Shown: positions 52,202-60,754 of the stretch, in pieces | How the letters are laid out: each line of letters starts with the position of its first letter | Position numbering within the stretch: the first letter of the stretch is position 1 | From: Glaciecola sp965660815 | Lineage (GTDB): Bacteria > Pseudomonadota > Gammaproteobacteria > Enterobacterales > Alteromonadaceae | NCBI GenBank assembly: GCA_965660815.1 | Contig: CBFIBG010000089.1 | Location: forward strand, 124,001 to 188,000 | Length of the DNA stretch: 64,000 nt | Direction: 5' to 3' | Notes under the pieces: model-generated | Database searches by the model: none | Told to the model about the DNA's origin: nothing | What the model saw: only the letters and a program-made list of their open reading frames with translations | Translations under genes and position numbers: made by a program

Positions 52202-52644
52202 TTGCCCGCTTTTTTATCGCTTGACTTAGCTTCGACCCATTTACAATTGCCGGCTAAATCAATCTCTTTTTTCCAAAGCGGAACATCATTTTTTAGTTTA
52301 TCCATTATGTATTGAGCGGCATCGAAAGCGCCCTGCCTGTGCATACTTGACACACCAACAAACACTATTTGCTCGTTTACTTGAATCTTGCCCACTCGAT
52401 GGATGAGAATGATCCTACTGACACCGAATTTAAGCTCTGCTTTCTCTACTAAAATTTTCATAGCGTGTAGCGTCATTTTGGGATACTGCTCTAATTCGAT
52501 GGCAGCAAGAGAGGTATTTGCACTGAAATCTCTGACTATACCCGTAAAGGTCACAATCGCACCATTTTTGGGATTATCCCTAAGCTGTTTAAAACACCAA
52601 TTAGAATCAAAATCCTCGGTTTGCACATTAACAATATGCGACAT
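52189..52644 (-). CDS. moaE: Molybdopterin synthase catalytic subunit
   Basis: MoaE converts precursor Z (cPMP) to molybdopterin with sulfur from MoaD. The 151-residue protein has the conserved NGAIVTFTGIVRDFS, the RIILIHRVGKIQVNEQ-type strand (split in part) and VPLWKKEID with the catalytic lysines. It starts two bases after moaD. Confidence 0.95.
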   Translation of the reverse strand: MSHIVNVQTEDFDSNWCFKQLRDNPKNGAIVTFTGIVRDFSANTSLAAIELEQYPKMTLHAMKILVEKAELKFGVSRIILIHRVGKIQVNEQIVFVGVSSMHRQGAFDAAQYIMDKLKNDVPLWKKEIDLAGNCKWVEAKSSDKKAGNQWD

Positions 52645-52646
52645 AG

Positions 52647-52895
52647 TTAGCCACCTGTTACTGGCGGAAAAAAGGCGACTTCGTCCCCGTTTTTAACTGG
52701 ATGTTCCAACCCGACCAATGTGTGATTAACCGCGCATAGACAGCGATTTTTTTCTACATTACCTTGCCAGTTATCTAGTTGCTTAGAGAGCTTTGAAAAT
52801 ACATCTTCAACAGTGCTGACACTGTGGCTGTCGCAGTTAACAGACCCAACCCCAAGGCTTTCTCGTAACTGAGCAAAAAATACAACCTTTATCAT
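52647..52895 (-). CDS. moaD: Molybdopterin synthase sulfur carrier subunit
   Basis: The 82-residue ubiquitin-fold protein ends in the required Gly-Gly (FFPPVTGG), the site of thiocarboxylate formation. It is the first gene of the moaD-moaE pair. Confidence 0.95.
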   Translation of the reverse strand: MIKVVFFAQLRESLGVGSVNCDSHSVSTVEDVFSKLSKQLDNWQGNVEKNRCLCAVNHTLVGLEHPVKNGDEVAFFPPVTGG

Positions 52896-52952
52896 AAAGT
52901 AATGACCTTTTTATATCCGGCTTTAAGTCACTGATTGGAACAAATCATTGAT

Positions 52953-54422
52953 TCAAAAAGCGTATTGAGCCTTCACATAGATTAAAGAATCTATTTGATC
53001 TTCAATTTCAGAAAACTTGCGATTAGTAACACTTCCACCGGCCTTTAATAGCCAGTCACCAATGGGCTTTTGATAGAAGCCCGAAAATTCCAATAAATCT
53101 TCGCTTGCCGCTTCGGTTAGCATAGGAGAAGGCTCTGTCCCATCTTTGTTCAATTCAGCGCTTCGAATAAACAGCTCCATAATATCACCGTTGGCAAACC
53201 TCGTGTTTGCACCCAACGTAACTTGTTTGGCATCACTGTCAAATGTGCTCCCTAAAGTACGGCCATACATTCTATACCCATCAAGATATTTATTGTGTTC
53301 ATAATAGCAATTAAATGCATTTTCATTTTCACCACAAGCAATGTTTGTGTCGCTTGTTTCTATAAATACTTTCGTGTTACGCCAATAGGTAGAAATTCCA
53401 AACAAATTAGCGTTGTCTGTGATTTTGTAACCGTCTACAGAGTCTTCACCGACACGCTGAGCGTATGCGGTGACTGGACGACCGAGCAATTGGGTCGTGT
53501 AACTTAAATCTATACCCGCGATGTGATTGCCGCGTTTAGATAATTCCCCCTCTCCGCAAACTCCGTCTTGTTGTGCGCAAATAGCTTCAAAGGTGACTAG
53601 TTCTATAAATTCTTCTAATCCTTCGTTTTGCCCTTTACCTGACCACATGGCTACCCAAGACAGTCCTATTTCAAACCCTTTAAATGGCCGAGCGTTTGCT
53701 CTGTTCATAAATATTTTGATATTGGGTATCGTACGATCACTCTCCATCTGCCCCATTTGAGTAGTAAAATACCAAGGCCCTAACCAACTTAACCATTTAC
53801 TGTCTGAGCGAGTACTGACAGAACGGGATAATGCAATGGCTTTGACTGGCCGAGTGTTGTTGCTCATTATCAAACTTGAAGATTGGGCGGGACCCCACCA
53901 TTGGTCAATCGAGCCCACTCGTAAATTCCAATCACCTAATTGATAAGCGATAAATGATCTATCAAGATTCACTTCACCGCCCTTTTGATAATTTACGCTT
54001 AACTGGCCCGATATTCTGCCCATGTAAAATTCACTGGTTGCATTGATTCTAGCGGTTTGTTCTACGCCTTCATCAAAACTTCTAAAACGTACGTCGTCTG
54101 ATGCAGCTTCTAAAGAAACAAAGTTCCTCCACTCTAGACGTTGATTTAAATTATAGTAATGACGAATGCGTAAATAAGCTTGCAACGGCATATCGGGCAT
54201 AGACTCGCTAGATATTTCTTTGAGCTGCGCGGCGATGCCTTTCCAGGGTATTGGGTAGGTATTGACAGCAACGTCTAAATATCCCCATTCTGATAACGTT
54301 TTTAGGTCATAGTGCAACTGTTTGTCTTGAGTGCCAACATAAACCGAGGATTGTGAGCTACCGCTAAATAACGAAATACAGCAGCCGATGATGAAAACAG
54401 TTAATTGACGAGACAATCGCAC
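52953..54422 (-). CDS. Wzi-like capsule assembly outer membrane protein
   Basis: The 489-residue protein has a signal peptide (about 1-27) and a beta-barrel. The family sequence signature is clear: WRVGSIDQWWGPAQSSSLIMSN (in part), followed by many short amphipathic strands and a C-terminal YVKAQYAF. Wzi anchors capsule polysaccharide at the cell surface in enteric bacteria, but many marine members are distant. No capsule genes adjoin it, so the function may be adapted. Confidence 0.85.
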   Translation of the reverse strand: MRLSRQLTVFIIGCCISLFSGSSQSSVYVGTQDKQLHYDLKTLSEWGYLDVAVNTYPIPWKGIAAQLKEISSESMPDMPLQAYLRIRHYYNLNQRLEWRNFVSLEAASDDVRFRSFDEGVEQTARINATSEFYMGRISGQLSVNYQKGGEVNLDRSFIAYQLGDWNLRVGSIDQWWGPAQSSSLIMSNNTRPVKAIALSRSVSTRSDSKWLSWLGPWYFTTQMGQMESDRTIPNIKIFMNRANARPFKGFEIGLSWVAMWSGKGQNEGLEEFIELVTFEAICAQQDGVCGEGELSKRGNHIAGIDLSYTTQLLGRPVTAYAQRVGEDSVDGYKITDNANLFGISTYWRNTKVFIETSDTNIACGENENAFNCYYEHNKYLDGYRMYGRTLGSTFDSDAKQVTLGANTRFANGDIMELFIRSAELNKDGTEPSPMLTEAASEDLLEFSGFYQKPIGDWLLKAGGSVTNRKFSEIEDQIDSLIYVKAQYAF

Positions 54423-54592
54423 TTAGAAAACCTTGCAGTTAGATAAATAAAAATCCAGCGTTAATGATATAGGAATTTAGTAGCCCTTAACACGATTAAA
54501 TTGAATTAAGCATTGCCATTGTGCTAACCAATTCGCTACAGTAGTGCGCGTTTATTTCGAATCATACACAACTTAGCAAGGATTATGTCCAC

Positions 54593-55078
54593 ATGGCTCA
54601 ACATCGCGCAATCTATCCAGGAACTTTTGACCCTATCACTAACGGTCACGCCGATCTCATACAGCGCGCATCAAAGATGTTCAGTGAAGTGATAGTAGCG
54701 ATTGCGTCTAACCCCAGCAAACAGCCCTTATTTACTCTGGAAGAGCGAGTAAAACTCATTAAGCAAGTATGTTCTCATCTAGACAATGTTACGGTCACTG
54801 GTTTCACTGGTTTACTGGCGGCGTTTGCCAAAGATAACAAGGCTGATATCTTGATCAGGGGATTAAGGGCAGTAAGCGACTTTGAATACGAATTTCAACT
54901 TGCCAATATGAATCGTCGTCTCAATCCTCATCTTGAAAGCGTATTTCTTACTCCCTCTGAAGAAAACTCATTCATATCTTCAACCTTGGTAAAAGAAGTT
55001 GCGCTTCACAAAGGTGATGTTGCGCAGTTTTGCCATCCACTTGTTCATACCGCACTAAAAGAAAAGTTTGGAAATTAA
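54593..55078 (+). CDS. coaD: Phosphopantetheine adenylyltransferase
   Basis: CoaD makes dephospho-CoA from phosphopantetheine and ATP. The 161-residue enzyme has the nucleotidyltransferase motif YPGTFDPITNGHADLIQRAS, RGLRAVSDFEYEFQLA and the ISSTLVKEVA motif. It adjoins mutM, as in many gammaproteobacteria. CoaBC of the same pathway lies 4 kb downstream. Confidence 0.97.
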   Translation: MAQHRAIYPGTFDPITNGHADLIQRASKMFSEVIVAIASNPSKQPLFTLEERVKLIKQVCSHLDNVTVTGFTGLLAAFAKDNKADILIRGLRAVSDFEYEFQLANMNRRLNPHLESVFLTPSEENSFISSTLVKEVALHKGDVAQFCHPLVHTALKEKFGN

Positions 55079-55123
55079 AGCAACGATCGAATCAAATTAT
55101 ATGATTTTCGGAACATACGTTGA

Positions 55124-55939
55124 CTACCTTTGACACGCCGGGCAAAAAAATGTATTTCGCTGAGCAATTACCTTAGATTTGATTAACGTTTCACATAGAT
55201 CGCATTGCTCACCAACCCTGCCATACACGTTTAAGTGCTGAGTAAAATATCCAGGATTACCATCCGCTTGCGCAAAATCTCTAAGGGTAGTTCCCCCTTG
55301 CTCTATCGCTTTTTTAAGCACTATTTTAATATTTTGAGCAAGAGCCATGTAGCGTTTTTTGGAAATTCTTGATGCCTGCCTCCTAGGATCAATACCGCTC
55401 ATAAACAGACTTTCGTTGGCATATATGTTACCGACGCCGACAACCACTGAGTTATCCATAATAAAAGACTTCACAGGGGAGGTTTTATTGCGGCTCAATT
55501 CATGCAATCGTTGTCCATCAAACTGTTCTGTTAAAGGTTCTGGCCCCAAATTACTGAGAATTTTCAATGGCACTTCATCGTCTTTGCATTGAAATAGACA
55601 ACTGCCGAAGCGTCTAGCATCATTGAACACTAACTTGGTGCCATTGGATAGGTAAATTTCGATATGATCATGTTTTAGTTTGGGCAATTCTTGATCTACC
55701 ACCCGCATTTTACCAGACATGCCAAGATGCATGACTAAGTCGCCTGCTCGAGTGTGAATGAATAGATATTTTGCTCGTCGACTAACATGACTGATAACTT
55801 GATTTTCAGTCAAATACACGCTGTCAGGGACTGGCCAGCGCAAAGAAGGCTGATGCACAGCGACTTGTGTTATCTTTTCGCCAATTAGATGTGGAGAAAT
55901 ACCAAGTCGAGTGACCTCTACTTCTGGCAATTCAGGCAT
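55124..55939 (-). CDS. mutM: Formamidopyrimidine-DNA glycosylase
   Basis: MutM removes 8-oxoguanine from DNA. The start is set at 55939 because the catalytic residue is the N-terminal Pro of PELPEVEV, which must follow the initiator Met directly. An upstream in-frame start five codons earlier would block it. The 271-residue protein has the VGVGNIYANE helix and a C-terminal zinc finger with CDLC and CPAC. Confidence 0.96.
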   Translation of the reverse strand: MPELPEVEVTRLGISPHLIGEKITQVAVHQPSLRWPVPDSVYLTENQVISHVSRRAKYLFIHTRAGDLVMHLGMSGKMRVVDQELPKLKHDHIEIYLSNGTKLVFNDARRFGSCLFQCKDDEVPLKILSNLGPEPLTEQFDGQRLHELSRNKTSPVKSFIMDNSVVVGVGNIYANESLFMSGIDPRRQASRISKKRYMALAQNIKIVLKKAIEQGGTTLRDFAQADGNPGYFTQHLNVYGRVGEQCDLCETLIKSKVIAQRNTFFCPACQR

Positions 55940-55982
55940 TAAGACTCCTTTCATTTAAGCAAATAATCATGTGACTATTGCG

Positions 55983-56471
55983 CTATTGTTTCACTGTAAC
56001 AATGGGCTCAAGCAATTGCTGAATGCTTGGTGAATTTAGCACAAACACTTGCTTTTCAAGTACGAAAAATAATTGCTCTCGAATAATAAACAGACCTATA
56101 ACCACCGGTTGGCTTTGCCCAGCTAGCGATATCACAACGAGGGAATTAGGGTTAGAAAATAGCGCTTGATCGAACGCGATGTCTGCTGGCGTTATAAAGG
56201 CTGCTTGCCAAGCATTGATAATGGATTCGATGGTGCTGGAGTCAATTGGTTGGCTAGGTTGTATGCCATTGGGGTCAACGCGCCATATTTGACCAGCCCT
56301 CTCTAGTTCAACTTGATTTATTTGCATGCTCAAGATGTATTCACCGTCTTGGACGATTTTTCTGGTCGCTTGCGATTCGCTCGAGAATCGGTCTAAGTTA
56401 AATATTAGTATCAGCCCTACGGCGGTAAATATTAAGACGTTGTTCCAAGCACGATTAGACATTCTTAACAT
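55983..56471 (-). CDS. Membrane-anchored protein of unknown function, 162 aa
   Basis: One membrane helix (about residues 11-24) is followed by a periplasmic domain with predicted strands and Gln-rich linkers. I do not recognise a named family. It sits between rpmG and mutM, a position where Alteromonadales often have a small unknown membrane protein. A start at 56462 (MSNRAW) is as likely as 56471. Confidence 0.68.
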   Translation of the reverse strand: MLRMSNRAWNNVLIFTAVGLILIFNLDRFSSESQATRKIVQDGEYILSMQINQVELERAGQIWRVDPNGIQPSQPIDSSTIESIINAWQAAFITPADIAFDQALFSNPNSLVVISLAGQSQPVVIGLFIIREQLFFVLEKQVFVLNSPSIQQLLEPIVTVKQ

Positions 56472-56498
56472 AGCGTGATCTACTCTGATTCATCCATC

Positions 56499-56523
56499 AA
56501 AAAAAGGAGCCTTAGCTCCTTTC
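56499..56523 (-). terminator. Terminator after rpmB-rpmG
   Basis: On the minus strand GGAGC-TAAG-GCTCC is followed by seven T. It lies about 120 bases past the rpmG stop. Confidence 0.88.
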
Positions 56524-56641
56524 TTATTGACAATACTTGCAAGTATTAATATTCATAATGTTTTGCAAATAATACAACTGTGCGTTGTATTTTTGTGGAG
56601 ACAAACCAAAAATTTGCAAACACCACTGGTAAGATGAATAC

Positions 56642-56797
56642 TTACTTTATTTTTGCTTCTTTGAACATAACATGCTTACGAACTTTAGGATCATACTTTT
56701 TGATCTCCATTTTGCCCGGCATATTACGTTTATTTTTATCTGTTGTGTAATAAAAACCCGTACCTGCAGTTGATACTAACTTTATTTTATCGCGCAT
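56642..56797 (-). CDS. rpmG: 50S ribosomal protein L33
   Basis: The 51-residue protein begins MRDKIKLVSTAGTGFYYTTD and ends KHVMFKEAKIK, which is L33 of gammaproteobacteria. It follows rpmB by 11 bases. The cysteine pairs of the zinc-binding L33 form are absent, so this is the C-minus type. Confidence 0.97.
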   Translation of the reverse strand: MRDKIKLVSTAGTGFYYTTDKNKRNMPGKMEIKKYDPKVRKHVMFKEAKIK

Positions 56798-56808
56798 GAT
56801 TTAGGTCC

Positions 56809-57045
56809 TTAAACTTTTTCGCCACGGGCACGAATGTCAGTTAACACTGAATCGATGCCTTTTTTGTCAATAATACGCATACCTTTTGTCGATACACGAA
56901 GTTTTACGAAACGATTTTCGCTCTCTACCCAGAAACGGTGAGATTGAAGATTTGGTAGAAAACGACGACGAGTCGCGTTTCTCGCGTGTGAGCGGTTGTT
57001 TCCTACCGCTGGACGCTTTCCAGTTACTATACATACTCTAGACAT
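56809..57045 (-). CDS. rpmB: 50S ribosomal protein L28
   Basis: The 78-residue product starts MSRVCIVTGKRPAVGNNRSH, the standard L28 start, so the true start is 57045. The frame is open 14 codons further upstream without meaning. It forms the usual rpmB-rpmG unit. Confidence 0.97.
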   Translation of the reverse strand: MSRVCIVTGKRPAVGNNRSHARNATRRRFLPNLQSHRFWVESENRFVKLRVSTKGMRIIDKKGIDSVLTDIRARGEKV

Positions 57046-57201
57046 TTTTGTCTCCAGAACAACTGTTATACCGTTTAACACTAGCAAACAGTTTGCGGCT
57101 AAACGTGGTTAATTAAGAGGGCGCATTTTATACAGTAATTCAGTGTAAAATACAAACTATTTCTATTCTTTTACGACAAATATTTTATGCTCATAATGTT
57201 T

Positions 57202-57966
57202 TCATACGATGGGTTTATCCAATTTTTTCAAATGCGAAACATTTAACCAGTTGAACTTTGCCATTTGAACGTATTGTTTTATCGTACTTTTTCTTATCGT
57301 TTTTCGCTTTTTAATGGCATCGATGGTGCTGCTTTGGCCTTCATTAACCTTTATCACGTATGGTTTGAGACCGTAAACTAATAAATCTTTCTCCCACCAA
57401 TATTGAAAATCGATGTCCACAGGTCTGCTGATTTTTTCACTGTGCTTTAGCATTTTCCTTGCGCCTTGCAGAGTAATGGCGTAAGCACAAGTTCTTGAAG
57501 GGACTTTATTGTATCTCACTAACGTTTTATCAAGGCAGGGGAGCGAATAAACTGACCGCCTTTTTTCTGGATGCTCCATAAGCTTAATGCAATCCCAAGT
57601 TGAGTCAACAGCGCGAAGATACTGATGCACCATATTGAAATCGTTCTGAGCAGTAAAATCGTCTTCTAATATTACCGCATAATCTAACTGTTGATCACAT
57701 ATATATTGCCAACACTTTCTATGGCTTAAATAGCAGCCTATCTCGCCTGCAGATAATTCTTTGTAATACCCACTGAATAACGGAGCGGTAATTTTGGTTA
57801 ATTCAGCAGGCATTAATTGAGCACCATCAACCGCGCTTATCCGTTCAAAGGCAATATTCTGTTGCGAAAGCTGGTCGCTACAAGACATCAAGCGCTCTTT
57901 TGAGCGGTCTAAATTTATCAGAAGAACCTTTGATTTATGCAAACCCATCATCCTTGGACTTTTCAT
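57202..57966 (-). CDS. Glycosyltransferase family 25 (LPS glycosyltransferase)
   Basis: The protein has the GT25 motifs VLLINLDRSKERL, GEIGCYLSHRKCWQ, YAVILEDDFTA and the C-terminal GQSSTIDAIKKRK. It should add a sugar to surface oligosaccharide. The open frame begins at 58086 inside radC. I prefer ATG 57966 (254 residues) because the family sequence only begins after it. MMGLHK at 57951 is also possible. It is read in the same direction as radC. Confidence 0.83.
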   Translation of the reverse strand: MKSPRMMGLHKSKVLLINLDRSKERLMSCSDQLSQQNIAFERISAVDGAQLMPAELTKITAPLFSGYYKELSAGEIGCYLSHRKCWQYICDQQLDYAVILEDDFTAQNDFNMVHQYLRAVDSTWDCIKLMEHPEKRRSVYSLPCLDKTLVRYNKVPSRTCAYAITLQGARKMLKHSEKISRPVDIDFQYWWEKDLLVYGLKPYVIKVNEGQSSTIDAIKKRKTIRKSTIKQYVQMAKFNWLNVSHLKKLDKPIV

Positions 57967-58009
57967 TCTAAGATGTAGGTGAGCAATATTGCCATACCAA
58001 AAACAACTT

Positions 58010-58684
58010 TTACAGCAATCCTCGTTGTGCAAAAGATACTGAGTCGGCGTGGCCAATAACAAAGTGGTCAAGTACGCTAACATCAATTAGCTCAAAAGCA
58101 TGCTTAATTCGCTGCGTTATTTGAATATCCGCTTTTGAAGGTTCAGCAATACCCGATGGATGATTATGCGCGAGGATCACCGCGGCAGCGTTGTCTGCTA
58201 TTGCTTGCTTGACTAACTCACGTGGATACACTGCTGCGCTGTTAATTGTTCCTTTGAACATTTCACGATAAGCAATTAGCTGATGCTGTGAATTAAGTAG
58301 TAACATAGCGAACACCTCTCGTTCGTTATCGCTTAGCTGAGCCCGCAGATATTCGGAAGCAGACTCAGCGCAAGTGAAGCTAGCGCTTTCCTTAACTTCT
58401 TCTACCATGCTGCGCTTATATAATTCTTTGGTAGCTTGCAGAATCGCGTATTTCCCTTCTCCTAGACCCTCGTTTGATACAAAGCGGGCTTTACTAGCAA
58501 AGAAAATTCCTCTGGGTGACTTAAAATTTTTCATCGCGTCTCTAGCCACGTCTACAGCGTTCTTATTGTGAATGCCTGTATTCACTACGATTGCTAGTAA
58601 TTCTGTGTCTGATAGGGTGTGAGCTCCAAACTGGAGTAGTTTCTCTCTTGGGCGGTCGCACTTGGGCCAATCGTATATATTCAT
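58010..58684 (-). CDS. radC: RadC/DprE-type JAB domain protein
   Basis: The 224-residue protein has an N-terminal helix-hairpin-helix (LSDTELLAIVVNTG) and a C-terminal JAB/MPN domain with metal motif AHNHPSG and later Asp (KADIQITQRI). The activity of RadC is still unclear despite its name. It is divergent from coaBC, the standard order in this group. Confidence 0.95.
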   Translation of the reverse strand: MNIYDWPKCDRPREKLLQFGAHTLSDTELLAIVVNTGIHNKNAVDVARDAMKNFKSPRGIFFASKARFVSNEGLGEGKYAILQATKELYKRSMVEEVKESASFTCAESASEYLRAQLSDNEREVFAMLLLNSQHQLIAYREMFKGTINSAAVYPRELVKQAIADNAAAVILAHNHPSGIAEPSKADIQITQRIKHAFELIDVSVLDHFVIGHADSVSFAQRGLL

Positions 58685-58755
58685 GTTTCCATTCCTTGGT
58701 TAACAATGGTTTAATGTTGTATTATCCTTGATATTAATACCGAAAAGCGCCCAAT

Positions 58756-59979
58756 ATGCAACTTGTACAAAAGAACGTTTTACTGGGAGTAAGTGGCGGA
58801 ATTGCAGCCTACAAAACTCCTGACTTAGTGAGAAAATTAACCGCTGAAGGCGCTAACGTCCGCGTTGTACTTACCGAATCGGCAAAGCATTTTGTAAGCT
58901 CCCTTTCATTACAAGCAGTATCAGGAAACAAAGTAAGCACTGACTTGTTAGATGAAGATGCGGAAGCCGGCATGGGACATATTGAACTTGCTCGGTGGGC
59001 GGATTATTTTGTCATTGCGCCTGCGACCGCAAATATCATTGCAAAATTAAGCCATGGTCTTGCCGACGATCTCTTGACCACTTTGGCTCTTGCAACTAAA
59101 GCAACTTTATTTGTGGCCCCAGCCATGAACCAACAAATGTGGGCAGCAAAAGCCACACTTTCAAACGTGAGTATTTTGCAACAAAGAGGCGCGATATTGC
59201 TTGGTCCAGCTTCTGGTGAACAAGCTTGTGGAGATATCGGCTACGGAAGAATGTTAGAACCAGAGCAAATAGCTCAGCACTTGGTAGACTACAAAACAGA
59301 CACAGAATCGGCTTCCTCCGCTTTGTTAGACGGACTGAATATAATGATCACCGCAGGGCCAACCAGAGAACCCATCGATCCAGTGCGTTACATTAGCAAT
59401 CATAGCTCGGGGAAAATGGGCTTTGCTATTGCTACGGCCGCACAAAAAATGGGAGCTAAGGTCACCCTTGTTGCTGGTCCAGTCAGTTTGCCCACTCCAG
59501 ACAGTGTGAACCGAGTCGATGTGGAAACTGCAGACGAAATGTTTGAGAAAGTACACATTGAGATTGCTAAACAACATATATTCATCGCTTGTGCGGCAGT
59601 TGCTGATTATAGAGTCCTTCAAGCCAGCGACCACAAAATGAAGAAGCAAAGTGATAACGACCTATCACTGACGTTAATACAAAACCCCGATGTGTTAAAA
59701 AGCGTCGCTTTTTTAGACCATGCGCCTTTTACCGTCGGTTTTGCCGCAGAAACACAAAATATTGAAACTTATGCTAAAAATAAATTAGAAAAGAAAAAGT
59801 TGAACATGATAGCGGCAAATGATGTATCAAATTCAGATTTAGGCTTTAATTCTGATCAAAACGCGCTTATAGTGATCACGAAAAAGAGCAAGGTGAAATT
59901 ACCTGTTGATAGTAAAGACTCACTTGCTACAAAACTATTGAAATTGATACACAAGGAATATAGTAACTGCTCAAATTAA
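58756..59979 (+). CDS. coaBC: Bifunctional phosphopantothenoylcysteine decarboxylase/synthetase
   Basis: The CoaC domain (about 1-185) has GVSGGIAAYKTPDLVRKL, PATANIIAKLSHGLADDLL, and APAMNQQMW. The CoaB domain (about 190-400) has ITAGPTREPIDPVRYISNHS and GFAAETQN. Together they make phosphopantetheine from phosphopantothenate and cysteine. The 407 residues fit. Confidence 0.97.
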   Translation: MQLVQKNVLLGVSGGIAAYKTPDLVRKLTAEGANVRVVLTESAKHFVSSLSLQAVSGNKVSTDLLDEDAEAGMGHIELARWADYFVIAPATANIIAKLSHGLADDLLTTLALATKATLFVAPAMNQQMWAAKATLSNVSILQQRGAILLGPASGEQACGDIGYGRMLEPEQIAQHLVDYKTDTESASSALLDGLNIMITAGPTREPIDPVRYISNHSSGKMGFAIATAAQKMGAKVTLVAGPVSLPTPDSVNRVDVETADEMFEKVHIEIAKQHIFIACAAVADYRVLQASDHKMKKQSDNDLSLTLIQNPDVLKSVAFLDHAPFTVGFAAETQNIETYAKNKLEKKKLNMIAANDVSNSDLGFNSDQNALIVITKKSKVKLPVDSKDSLATKLLKLIHKEYSNCSN

Positions 59980-60020
59980 ACACTTTTACGTAGTTACTTT
60001 AAATAAGAAGAATAGTAATC

Positions 60021-60614
60021 ATGCCTGCAGCAAAAAAAACAAATCGTAAAGCTCAAATCTTACAATCTTTAGCTGGAATGTTAGAACATAATCACGGTAC
60101 ACGCATTACCACTGCAAAGCTGGCAGAGCATGTCGGGGTTTCAGAGGCAGCGCTGTATCGACATTTTCCAAGTAAAGCTCGTATGTTTGAAGGGCTAATT
60201 GATTTTATTGAAGATACGCTTTTCACTAGGATTAATAAAATATTGGAAGAAGAGAAGAGCGCTGACGCCCGTATACAGCTCATTCTTCACTTGCTACTTG
60301 GCTTTGCTGAGAAGAATCCCGGCATAAGTCGTATTCTCAATGGTGACGCTCTGCAAGGTGAACAAGAGAGGTTGAGAGATAGAATAGCTCAGCTCTTTGA
60401 ACGAGTAGAGCTACAGTTTAAACAGATTTTGCGCGAAAGAAAGTTGCGTGAAGGTAAATCACTACCGGTTGAAGAAGCAACGCTTGCAAATTTGCTGGTG
60501 TGTTTTGCAGATGGCCGAATTAATCAATTTGTACGAAGCAAATTCAATAGAAAGCCTACCTTTGAATTCAGCAAAAGCTGGGCAATGTTCAAGCAATTTC
60601 ACTTGGCAAATTAA
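60021..60614 (+). CDS. slmA: Nucleoid occlusion factor SlmA
   Basis: The 197-residue TetR-fold protein has a helix-turn-helix with TTAKLAEHVGVSEAALYRHFPSK (in part) and the SlmA-type C-terminus (INQFVRSKFNRKPTFEF). It binds DNA away from the terminus and blocks FtsZ assembly over the nucleoid. It follows coaBC by 41 bases, as in Vibrio and Alteromonas. Confidence 0.95.
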   Translation: MPAAKKTNRKAQILQSLAGMLEHNHGTRITTAKLAEHVGVSEAALYRHFPSKARMFEGLIDFIEDTLFTRINKILEEEKSADARIQLILHLLLGFAEKNPGISRILNGDALQGEQERLRDRIAQLFERVELQFKQILRERKLREGKSLPVEEATLANLLVCFADGRINQFVRSKFNRKPTFEFSKSWAMFKQFHLAN

Positions 60615-60754
60615 CTGCGTCAAAGCACTTAGAACGTCCGCAACCGGTGCTCTATAAAATTTTTCTAGCGTCGTTTAATATATACCCCATTGCTCGCAAG
60701 CAGGCCGCGAGAGGGCAGTAAGGTGTGTGAGCGCTATCTTACATATGAGATACA